Source: CBDULQ01 sp965368115
GTDB taxonomy: Bacteria; Pseudomonadota; Gammaproteobacteria; SZUA-229
Length of the DNA: 7,348 nucleotides
NCBI GenBank assembly: GCA_965368115.1
Contig: CBDULQ010000187.1
Span: 1 to 7,348 of the forward strand
Reading direction: 5' to 3'
The translations under genes and the position numbers were made by a program. Position 1 is the stretch's first letter. Each line of letters begins with the position of its first letter. Below, piece by piece: positions 1 to 5,509 of this stretch. Under the pieces are notes generated by a model. That model did no database searches and was not told where the DNA came from. It worked only from the letters and a program-made list of their open reading frames with translations.

Positions 1-70
1 CACTCAATACGTGAGGCGGTTCGGACTCGATGACATCGTTAAAATTAATTTGATGATTGCTTTGTTTCAT
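1..70 (-). CDS. 5' end of an unrecognised protein, divergent from oxyR (partial)
   Basis: On the minus strand an ATG at 70-68 opens a frame that stays open to the window edge and gives 23 residues beginning MKQSNHQINF and ending near EPPHVLS. A run of five G (complement of 79-83) lies 8 nt before the ATG and can serve as a weak ribosome binding site. A promoter-like TTGACA with a matching -10 lies farther upstream (170-143). The visible residues are polar and acidic, with no signal peptide, so the N-terminus looks cytoplasmic. I do not recognise the family. Divergence from oxyR makes a stress-related role possible, since LysR-type regulators often control the divergent neighbour, but that is inference only. 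Confidence 0.5.
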   Translation of the reverse strand, partial: MKQSNHQINFNDVIESEPPHVLS

Positions 71-142
71 TTACACAGCCCCCAATAAAAGGAATTCAAC
101 AATGTTGTGTGGCCCTGTCGGATCTGTTAGCAGACCCTTTTA

Positions 143-170
143 ACTATCCTAAAATATCATCGACTGTCAA
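143..170 (-). promoter_or_regulatory. Sigma70-type promoter for the leftward gene
   Basis: Read on the minus strand, a perfect -35 TTGACA (complement of 165-170) is followed after 16 nt by GATAGT (complement of 143-148), a 4 of 6 match to TATAAT. Transcription would start near 136, leaving a leader of about 65 nt before the ATG at 70. I find no good OxyR half-site pair at the position just upstream (171-207), so direct OxyR activation of this gene is not supported here. Confidence 0.45.
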
Positions 171-391
171 TTGATTGAAACATTCACTATTAATCATTCA
201 TTTTTTAAATCATCACAGCCCGCACTATTAACTGAGTTTTTATTAAAGCCCTGCGTCATGACAGTGCCGATGCGAACGAGCTTTCTCCATTTCGATGCAT
301 ATCATTCTTTTTCGGTGCACAATCAAATAACACCTGCCTCAAACTTGTGCTGCCTCAAGACACTTGCCGAATCGATTGATTAATATTAAAT

Positions 392-428
392 TTCGAATGC
401 AAACATATATTCGATCGATTCTATCTAT
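392..428 (+). promoter_or_regulatory. Weak candidate OxyR autoregulatory site upstream of oxyR
   Basis: Against the OxyR pattern of four tetramers ATAG/CTAT/ATAG/CTAT separated by 7 nt, this stretch reads TTCG, ACAT, ATCG, CTAT, which is 11 of 16. The right half (414-428) is the better one: it also has the consensus T and A inside the 7-nt gap. The site ends 21 nt before the oxyR start, where a repressing, autoregulating site could sit. In AT-rich DNA a match of this strength can arise by chance, so the call is tentative. Confidence 0.22.
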
Positions 429-449
429 CAATAAAAAAGGCCAGGCAGA

Positions 450-1421
450 ATGAATCTTCGTGACCTCAAGTACCTGATCGCCGTCGCCGATACGCATCAT
501 TACGGTCATGCGGCAGAGCGCTGTTTCGTCAGCCAGCCGACGTTAAGCGGCCAGATCAAGAAACTGGAAGACGAACTCGGCGTCACCCTGTTCGAACGCA
601 CCAATCGTTCGGTGGATATCACCCCCATCGGCCAGACCATCCTGCAACACGCTCACCTGGTCATCGAACAGGTGGATCTGATCCAGCAGCTGGCCCGCTC
701 ACATCGAGATCCACTGGCCGGGCCGTTGCGCCTGGGCGCCATACCGACACTCAGCCCTTACCTGATGCCATTGATTCTGCGGCCGCTGAAAGAAACTCAT
801 CCGCAGATGCGCCTGGTGTTGTCGGAAGAAATGACCGATACCCTGCTGGAACGTCTGCATAATCATGAAATCGATGCGGCGCTCATCGCCACCGACGAGG
901 ATGACGCGGATTTCGAAAGCATCGCCCTGTTCGACGAACCCTTCTGGCTTGCCTATCCACGCGATCACGCTTTCTATACCAAGGACAAAATTACGCGTAA
1001 GGACCTGGAATCGCTGGACCTGCTTTTATTGGCCGACGGTCACTGCCTGGCGGAACAGGCAGCGGAGGTGTGCCGGCTGCGTGCGCACAGCAATCAGGGC
1101 GAAATGGCCGACCTGCGTGCCGCCAGCCTGGAAACCCTGTTGCAACTGGTGGCCACCGGCTTCGGTTCAACGCTGGTGCCAGCACTGGCGACCCGGGGCT
1201 CCTGGACCACTGACAGCGGCATCGTCACCCGTAAACTGGAATTGCCGGATGCCTGTCGACGCGTATCGATCATTTTCCGTCGCAGCTTCCCGCGCCGCGA
1301 AGCCATCGAAGCTTTGCACGCAATTATTCTCGCCAACCTGCCCAACACGGTGGCGCCGTTGGGTAAAAAGCCTGGCATCAAAAAGGCCGCCGCCAAAACC
1401 GCTAAAAAAAACAAACGGTAG
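450..1421 (+). CDS. oxyR: OxyR, hydrogen peroxide-sensing LysR-type transcriptional regulator
   Basis: This is a 323-residue LysR-family activator of peroxide defence genes. The N-terminal helix-turn-helix spans about residues 1-60 and contains CFVSQPTLSGQIKKLEDELG, almost the same as E. coli OxyR, including Cys25. The effector domain starts near residue 90. Cys199, in LLLLADGHCL, and Cys208 fall at exactly the numbers of the peroxide-sensing disulfide pair of E. coli OxyR; Thr100 and His198 are also kept. DLRAASLETL and STLVPALA match the OxyR C-terminal core. An AAGG run lies 9 nt before the ATG at 450. The protein is about 18 residues longer than the 305-residue E. coli form because of a Lys/Ala-rich tail (about 304-323) holding nine basic residues. 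The MFS gene follows after 6 nt. A likely target site lies at 2933-2969. The identification is secure; whether the tail matters is unknown. Confidence 0.96.
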   Translation: MNLRDLKYLIAVADTHHYGHAAERCFVSQPTLSGQIKKLEDELGVTLFERTNRSVDITPIGQTILQHAHLVIEQVDLIQQLARSHRDPLAGPLRLGAIPTLSPYLMPLILRPLKETHPQMRLVLSEEMTDTLLERLHNHEIDAALIATDEDDADFESIALFDEPFWLAYPRDHAFYTKDKITRKDLESLDLLLLADGHCLAEQAAEVCRLRAHSNQGEMADLRAASLETLLQLVATGFGSTLVPALATRGSWTTDSGIVTRKLELPDACRRVSIIFRRSFPRREAIEALHAIILANLPNTVAPLGKKPGIKKAAAKTAKKNKR

Positions 1422-1427
1422 CATTTA

Positions 1428-2738
1428 ATGAGTAAACAGAAAGTCAGTTCAGTATTTGATTTTATCCACGGCGATGAAGACGCACGCGTCTGCAAGGATA
1501 TTCCCGATGCCGCCTGCAAACATCAACCACGCAATGCGTTCGCCTATATGTTCGCCAATCTGTTCAACAAGATTGCCGATGAAATCTCCAGCGCCAAACT
1601 GATCCTGCCCTGGTTGCTGGGCGCACTGGGCGCACCGGCGGCGTTCACCGGTTTCCTGGTACCGATTCGTGAAGCCGGCGTGTTGTTGCCGCAGTTACTG
1701 GTCGCCGCATTCATCCGCAAGATGGCGATCCGTAAATATGTATGGCTGCTCGGCGGTGTACTGTCGGCACTGGCACTGGCCTTGATGGCGCTGAGTGTGA
1801 CGCAACTCACCGGTGCTTCCGCCGGCTGGGCCATCATTCTGTTGCTTACCCTGTTCAGTCTGGCGCGCGGTCTGTGTTCGGTGTCCGCCAAGGACGTGCT
1901 GGGTAAAACCGTATCCAAGGGTCAGCGCGGCAATCTGATGGGTTACAGCGCCGGTTTCGCCGGTCTCGCCACCCTGGGCATCGGTCTGTATGTGCAGATG
2001 TTCGCTAAAGAGGATGCCAGCATCGGCCTGATGACCACCCTGCTCAGTATCAGCGCACTGCTCTGGGTATTCGCCATCATCAGTTTCGCCGCCATCAAGG
2101 AACACCCGGGTTCCACCGAGGGCGGCGGCAATGCCATCACCACCGCGTTGCAAAGCCTGTCGCTTTTGAAGACCGACAGCCAGTTCCGCCATTTCGTGAT
2201 TTCCCGTGCCATGTTGCTGGCGGTCGCGTTCGCGCCGCCGTTCTATGTGCTGCTGGCACAGCAGAATGCCAGCAACGGCCTGTCCAGTCTGGGCATGATG
2301 ATCATCGCCAGCGGCATCGGCGCCAGCGTCAGCTCACCGATCTGGGGCAAACTGGGTGATCGCTCCAGCCGCCTGGTGATGGTTCTGGCATCAGCGATTG
2401 CCGGGGTGCTGGGCATTGCGGTCTTCATTCTGATTCAGAGCGACCACGCGCTGATGCGCCAGCCGCTCACCTATGCAGCGCTCTACCTGGCGCTGATTAT
2501 CGTGCACAGCGGCGTGCGCCTGGGCCGCAAGGTCTACCTGGTAGACATGGCCAGCGCGGAAACCCGCGCCACCTACGTTGCGGTAAGTAATACCGCGATC
2601 GGTGTGCTGATGCTGTTCGGTGGATTGATCGGCATCATCGCCGATGTGCTGGCTGTACAGTACGTGGTGCTGATTCTGGGACTGCTCAGTGCCGCGGCGG
2701 CGGTGTATTGCTGGCGTTTACCGGAGGTGAGTGGTTGA
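1428..2738 (+). CDS. Major facilitator superfamily (MFS) transporter, substrate unknown
   Basis: This is a 436-residue inner-membrane protein with about 12 hydrophobic segments, roughly at residues 57-77, 80-97, 103-125, 132-150, 170-192, 200-223, 258-278, 286-304, 315-336, 346-361, 382-406 and 408-428. GKLGDRSSR (307-315), after the eighth segment, is a motif A-type loop of MFS carriers. A loop at about 225-255 separates the two six-helix halves. An unusually long polar N-terminus (about 55 residues) holds Cys22 and Cys30. The start at 1428 lies 6 nt after the oxyR stop with only a weak ribosome binding site, so translation is probably coupled and the two genes are likely one operon. Export of a toxic or redox-active compound under OxyR control is a reasonable guess, but no residue shows the substrate. 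Confidence 0.85.
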   Translation: MSKQKVSSVFDFIHGDEDARVCKDIPDAACKHQPRNAFAYMFANLFNKIADEISSAKLILPWLLGALGAPAAFTGFLVPIREAGVLLPQLLVAAFIRKMAIRKYVWLLGGVLSALALALMALSVTQLTGASAGWAIILLLTLFSLARGLCSVSAKDVLGKTVSKGQRGNLMGYSAGFAGLATLGIGLYVQMFAKEDASIGLMTTLLSISALLWVFAIISFAAIKEHPGSTEGGGNAITTALQSLSLLKTDSQFRHFVISRAMLLAVAFAPPFYVLLAQQNASNGLSSLGMMIIASGIGASVSSPIWGKLGDRSSRLVMVLASAIAGVLGIAVFILIQSDHALMRQPLTYAALYLALIIVHSGVRLGRKVYLVDMASAETRATYVAVSNTAIGVLMLFGGLIGIIADVLAVQYVVLILGLLSAAAAVYCWRLPEVSG

Positions 2739-2785
2739 GGGGCGGTTTGTCGTTTGTGTCGGATCTCGCTCTTTCCCTGCGTTAC

Positions 2786-2817
2786 GAGGTCCCCGACAGA
2801 AGCGTTCGGGGACGACG
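2786..2817 (-). repeat. Small palindromic (REP-like) repeat, copy A
   Basis: Read on the minus strand, the 32-nt unit is CGTC, an 8-nt arm GTCCCCGA, a 9-nt loop ACGCTTCTG, the arm TCGGGGAC, then CTC. The arms (2789-2796 and 2806-2813) pair perfectly. It lies head-to-head with copy B, 14 nt away. The CGTC plus C-rich arm plus short loop resembles the dispersed palindromes of REP type in many proteobacteria, but I cannot confirm genome-wide copies from this window. Confidence 0.7.
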
Positions 2818-2831
2818 GACCTTTTAAATCT

Positions 2832-2863
2832 CGTCATTCCCGAACGCTTCTGTCGGGAATCTC
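2832..2863 (+). repeat. Small palindromic (REP-like) repeat, copy B
   Basis: This plus-strand unit is CGTC, arm ATTCCCGA (2836-2843), loop ACGCTTCTG (2844-2852), arm TCGGGAAT (2853-2860), then CTC. It matches copy A at 28 of 32 positions. All four differences lie in the arms and form two compensated base pairs (G-C to A-T and C-G to T-A), while the 9-nt loop is identical. Together the two copies form a doublet of about 78 nt between the MFS gene and the OxyR-box promoter. It may also help end or stabilise the oxyR-MFS transcript. Confidence 0.7.
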
Positions 2864-2932
2864 CATCCGACGACTCCGGGTTCACCGAACAACGACACCC
2901 CGCAAACCGCACCCTGCCGTCTTTTCAACACC

Positions 2933-2969
2933 ATAGGCATTACCTATCACAACAATTCAATCAAACGAT
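2933..2969 (+). promoter_or_regulatory. OxyR-binding site upstream of the peroxiredoxin-glutaredoxin gene
   Basis: Four tetramers at the canonical 7-nt spacing read ATAG (2933-2936), CTAT (2944-2947), ATTC (2955-2958) and CGAT (2966-2969). This is 13 of 16 matches to the tetrameric OxyR consensus, and the left half is perfect. The consensus A inside the gap is present in both halves. The site ends exactly where a -35 hexamer begins, the usual position for OxyR activation through contact with RNA polymerase. The regulator gene lies on the same strand about 1.5 kb upstream, and the downstream gene is a peroxidase of a type known to be OxyR-controlled in Haemophilus. Confidence 0.75.
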
Positions 2970-2998
2970 TTCAAAGATCAATCGAATATCCCCATAAT
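2970..2998 (+). promoter_or_regulatory. Promoter of the peroxiredoxin-glutaredoxin gene
   Basis: The -35 TTCAAA (2970-2975, 4 of 6) and the -10 CATAAT (2993-2998, 5 of 6) are separated by exactly 17 nt. The weak -35 next to the OxyR site fits an activator-dependent promoter. The predicted start is near 3005, giving a leader of about 59 nt. Confidence 0.6.
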
Positions 2999-3023
2999 CA
3001 CTCCCGTACTGAGAATTCATTCA

Positions 3024-3036
3024 CGGGCACAGCCCG
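3024..3036 (+). other. GC-rich hairpin in the leader of the peroxidase mRNA
   Basis: CGGGC and GCCCG pair around the loop ACA, followed by GATTTT. It lies between the predicted transcription start and the ribosome binding site (AGGAG, 3053-3057). It could stabilise the 5' end or act as a weak attenuator. The T run is too short for a confident terminator call. Confidence 0.3.
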
Positions 3037-3063
3037 GATTTTAAAAAGTTACAGGAGCACACC

Positions 3064-3810
3064 ATGTTAGAAAATCGTGAAGGCCAGAAAATTCCATCCG
3101 TCGTATTCCGCACCCGTCGTGACCACGAGTGGGTCGACGTGAGCAGCGACGAAATCTTCAAAGGCAAAACCGTTGTGGTCTTCGCCCTGCCCGGCGCATT
3201 CACCCCGACCTGTTCGTCGACTCACGTACCGCGTTACAACCAGTTGACCCCGGTACTGAAAGAAAACGGTATCGACGAAGTGATCTGTGTATCGGTGAAC
3301 GATGCCTTTGTCATGAACGAATGGCGCAACGAACAGAAAGCCTTCAACGTGACCTTCCTGCCCGACGGTAACGGTGATTTCACCCGCGGCATGGGCATGC
3401 TGGTACCCAAGAACGACCTGGGTTTCGGTGATCGTTCATGGCGTTACTCCATGCTGGTCAAAGACGGCGTGGTTGAAAAGATGTTCATCGAGCCGGACGT
3501 ACCGGGCGACCCGTTCGAAGTCTCGGATGCGGACACCATGCTGGAATACGTTGCACCCAATGCAAGCAAACCGCTGGATGTCACCGTGTTGACTCGCGAA
3601 GGCTGCCCCTACTGTGTACGCGCAAAAGGTATGCTGCGTGAAGCCGGTATTCGCTACGAGGAACTGGTGCTGAACCAGGAGTACACCGAAGCGACACTGC
3701 GTGCAGTTTCCGGTGCGTCTTCCGTACCCCAGGTGTTCATCAACGGTGAACACATCGGTGGCTCGGACGACCTGGAAGCCTGGATGAACAAGCGCGCAAA
3801 CGCTGCCTGA
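3064..3810 (+). CDS. pgdx: Peroxiredoxin-glutaredoxin fusion (glutathione/glutathione amide-dependent peroxidase)
   Basis: This 248-residue cytosolic peroxidase reduces H2O2 and organic hydroperoxides with a glutathione-type thiol. Residues 1-165 form a Prx5-type peroxiredoxin: PGAFTPTC (43-50) holds the peroxidatic Cys50, and Arg127 in RSWRYSM is the conserved active-site arginine. Cys75 is a further cysteine in this domain. Residues 170-245 form a glutaredoxin with the redox motif CPYC (181-184), the cis-proline loop SVPQVFINGEHIGG (Pro222) and the GG pair that helps bind glutathione. AGGAG ends 6 nt before the ATG, fixing the start. The fusion is known from Haemophilus (PGdx) and, directly upstream of garB, from Chromatium gracile, where it works with glutathione amide. 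Here too a reductase gene follows. An OxyR site and promoter lie just upstream. Confidence 0.95.
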   Translation: MLENREGQKIPSVVFRTRRDHEWVDVSSDEIFKGKTVVVFALPGAFTPTCSSTHVPRYNQLTPVLKENGIDEVICVSVNDAFVMNEWRNEQKAFNVTFLPDGNGDFTRGMGMLVPKNDLGFGDRSWRYSMLVKDGVVEKMFIEPDVPGDPFEVSDADTMLEYVAPNASKPLDVTVLTREGCPYCVRAKGMLREAGIRYEELVLNQEYTEATLRAVSGASSVPQVFINGEHIGGSDDLEAWMNKRANAA

Positions 3811-3819
3811 TCCGGTATT

Positions 3820-3860
3820 CGAAACAGCGTGGCGATGTTTCCATCGCCACGCGGGTTTCG
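3820..3860 (+). terminator. Long hairpin after the peroxidase gene, without a T tract
   Basis: Ten nt after the stop codon, an 11-bp perfect stem (3827-3837 with 3842-3852) closes a TTTC tetraloop. Across a small internal loop it continues with CGAAAC (3820-3825) pairing GTTTCG (3855-3860). No run of T follows, so a classical intrinsic terminator is doubtful. It may slow polymerase, protect the 3' end of the peroxidase mRNA, or set the ratio of peroxidase to reductase within one transcript. Confidence 0.5.
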
Positions 3861-3918
3861 ACCTGACCGGTCATCCCTCGAACAGTTTTTGCTCCAGCGC
3901 AACAAGTACCTCGCCCGC

Positions 3919-3933
3919 AGGAGGATAATGATG
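3919..3933 (+). promoter_or_regulatory. Strong Shine-Dalgarno with in-frame ATG upstream of the reductase start
   Basis: AGGAGG (3919-3924) lies 3 nt before an ATG at 3928 and 6 nt before an ATG at 3931. Both are in frame with the reductase, with no stop codon between. Use of 3931 would add 26 residues, starting MIRPFRSGQRR. Family homology nevertheless begins at 4009, so this is recorded as an alternative or additional start. Confidence 0.45.
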
Positions 3934-4008
3934 ATCAGACCCTTCCGCTCCGGGCAACGGCGTCTGGAAATAACAAGCCAACAGTTTTCATTTACCGGGG
4001 TAATAGCC

Positions 4009-5412
4009 ATGCAAACACATTATGATTTAATCGCCATCGGTGGCGGCAGCGGCGGCCTCGCGGTGGCCGAAAAAGCGGCCCATTTCGGACGCAAGGTCGC
4101 CATCATCGAGTCCGCACGACTCGGCGGCACCTGTGTCAACAACGGTTGCGTGCCGAAAAAAGTCATGTGGTATGCCGCCAACCTGGCTCATGCCGTCGAC
4201 GATGCATCCGCCTTCGGCGTTCCGGCACAACGCGGCAGCACCGACTGGCAGAAGCTGGTCAAAGGTCGTGACGAATACATTCGTAACATCAACAATTACT
4301 GGGACAATTACGTCGACGACAGCGGCATCGATCGCATCAGCGGCAAAGCACGCTTTGTTGACGAACACAGTGTCGAAGTCGACGGTCAGGTTTATACCGC
4401 CGATCACATCGTTATCGCCACCGGCGGGCGTCCCATTGTGCCACCGGTGCCCGGTGCCGAACTCGGTATCACCTCCGACGGTTTCTTCCAGTTGCAGCAG
4501 CAACCGAAAAAAGTCGCCGTGGTCGGTGGCGGCTACATTGCCGTCGAGCTCGGCGGCCTGATGAACGCTCTGGGTTCCGAAGTCAGCCTGTTCGCACTGG
4601 AAGATCGCATCATGGAACGCTTCGACAAGATGATCAGTCGTGTGCTGGAAAGTGAAATGCGTGGTCAGGGTATCGACATCAACACCAGTTTCCAGGTTGC
4701 CGCGTTGCAACAGAATGAAGATGGTATTGCGGTACAGGCCAAAGACGGCAACAGCGTAGGTGGTTTCGACACGGTGATCTGGGCGGTGGGTCGCGCACCC
4801 AATACTTCCGACCTGAATCTGTCTGTAGCGGGAATCGAAGTGCAGGCCAACGGCATGATTCCGGTGGACGACTACCAGAACACCAACGTCAAAGGTGTTT
4901 ACGCCATCGGCGATATCACCGGTCAGGCGGCACTGACTCCGGTCGCCATTGCAGCAGGTCGACGCCTGGCGGAACGCCTGTTCGATTACCAGACCAAGGC
5001 GCATGTGGATTACGACAACATCCCCAGCGTGGTGTTTTCGCATCCGCCCATCGGTACCGTCGGTATGCATGAATGCGAAGCACGCCAGAGTTTCGACGAG
5101 GTGACCATTTACCAGACCGAATTTACGCCGATGCGTTATGCACTGGCGGAACACGGTTCCAGCACGGCGATGAAACTGGTGTGTGCCGGTGCCGATGAAA
5201 AAGTCGTCGGCATTCATGTCATTGGTGACGGGGCCGATGAAATGCTGCAGGGCTTTGCCGTTGCACTGAAGATGGGTGCGACCAAGCGCGACTTCGATCG
5301 CACCATCGCCATCCACCCGACCAGCTCGGAAGAACTGGTTACCATGAAAATCGCCGAAAAAGCCGATGTTCATGAAGTGGATGCGGGCAACGAGTGGAAA
5401 ACCGCCTGCTAG
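4009..5412 (+). CDS. gorA: Glutathione-disulfide reductase, glutathione amide reductase (GarB)-like
   Basis: This 467-residue FAD enzyme regenerates the thiol consumed by the upstream peroxidase. Visible parts are the FAD motif IGGGSGG (10-16), the redox pair in GTCVNNGCVPKK (Cys42, Cys47), the nucleotide-binding GGGYIAVE (173-180), GRAPNT (261-266), YAIGDIT (298-304) and the C-terminal catalytic His436 in HPTSSEELVTM. Two substrate sites differ from usual GRs. The NADPH arginines of E. coli Gor (198, 204) correspond to Leu and Glu in ALEDRIMERFD, and human Arg37 corresponds to Glu21. Both fit GarB of Chromatium gracile, which prefers NADH and glutathione amide disulfide. A tail of about 20 residues ends in Cys467. 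The start at 4009 is chosen because GR/GarB proteins begin just before YDLIAIGGG; GGGG lies 8 nt upstream. In-frame starts at 3928 and 3931 compete. The reductase identity is secure; the preference for amide and NADH is inferred. Confidence 0.93.
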   Translation: MQTHYDLIAIGGGSGGLAVAEKAAHFGRKVAIIESARLGGTCVNNGCVPKKVMWYAANLAHAVDDASAFGVPAQRGSTDWQKLVKGRDEYIRNINNYWDNYVDDSGIDRISGKARFVDEHSVEVDGQVYTADHIVIATGGRPIVPPVPGAELGITSDGFFQLQQQPKKVAVVGGGYIAVELGGLMNALGSEVSLFALEDRIMERFDKMISRVLESEMRGQGIDINTSFQVAALQQNEDGIAVQAKDGNSVGGFDTVIWAVGRAPNTSDLNLSVAGIEVQANGMIPVDDYQNTNVKGVYAIGDITGQAALTPVAIAAGRRLAERLFDYQTKAHVDYDNIPSVVFSHPPIGTVGMHECEARQSFDEVTIYQTEFTPMRYALAEHGSSTAMKLVCAGADEKVVGIHVIGDGADEMLQGFAVALKMGATKRDFDRTIAIHPTSSEELVTMKIAEKADVHEVDAGNEWKTAC

Positions 5413-5459
5413 GGTCTGTTTATACTCTGCGCAGGCTGGTAGCCTGTTAGACAGTAACC

Positions 5460-5487
5460 GGCCCTCTCTCGGTGAGAGGGCCTTTTT
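5460..5487 (+). terminator. Intrinsic terminator after the reductase gene
   Basis: A perfect 9-bp stem, GGCCCTCTC (5460-5468) with GAGAGGGCC (5474-5482), closes a 5-nt loop and is followed at once by TTTTT (5483-5487). It lies 47 nt after the stop codon. A smaller hairpin (CAGGCT 5432-5437 with AGCCTG 5441-5446) precedes it. Confidence 0.9.
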
Positions 5488-5509
5488 ATCCCCCTTCGAG
5501 TTAATCGTC

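Larger units (their letters stand above)
71..449. other. AT-rich divergent intergenic region
   Basis: This stretch of about 380 nt lies between the leftward gene and oxyR. It is visibly much richer in A+T than the flanking genes. It holds the leftward promoter (143-170) and, near oxyR, several TATATT/TAAATT stretches that could act as -10 elements, for example TATATT at 406-411. No -35 is convincing for oxyR, as is common for LysR-type regulators. A 70-codon frame at 171-383 begins with TTG and has no ribosome binding site; I do not call it a gene. Confidence 0.5.

Noticed and set aside
171..383. 70-codon frame in the AT-rich spacer upstream of oxyR
   Set aside because: It begins with TTG, has no ribosome binding site, shows no domain or composition typical of protein, and overlaps promoter elements.
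2731..2997. 88-codon frame through the palindromic repeats
   Set aside because: Its apparent internal protein repeat comes from the two inverted DNA repeats; it has no ribosome binding site and overlaps the OxyR site.
3864..3873. Perfect palindrome TGACCGGTCA as an operator
   Set aside because: At 10 bp it can occur by chance, and no promoter elements surround it.
3829..4008. Reductase start at 3829
   Set aside because: This start lies inside the hairpin after the peroxidase gene and has no ribosome binding site; starts at 3931 and 4009 are better.
5420..5487. Short RNA from a TATACT -10 to the terminator
   Set aside because: No -35 is visible and the two hairpins are explained as the 3' end of the reductase transcript.
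5366..5509. N-terminal extension of the GNAT protein
   Set aside because: The extra 48 codons overlap the reductase gene and the terminator and carry no GNAT sequence; the fold begins at 5510.
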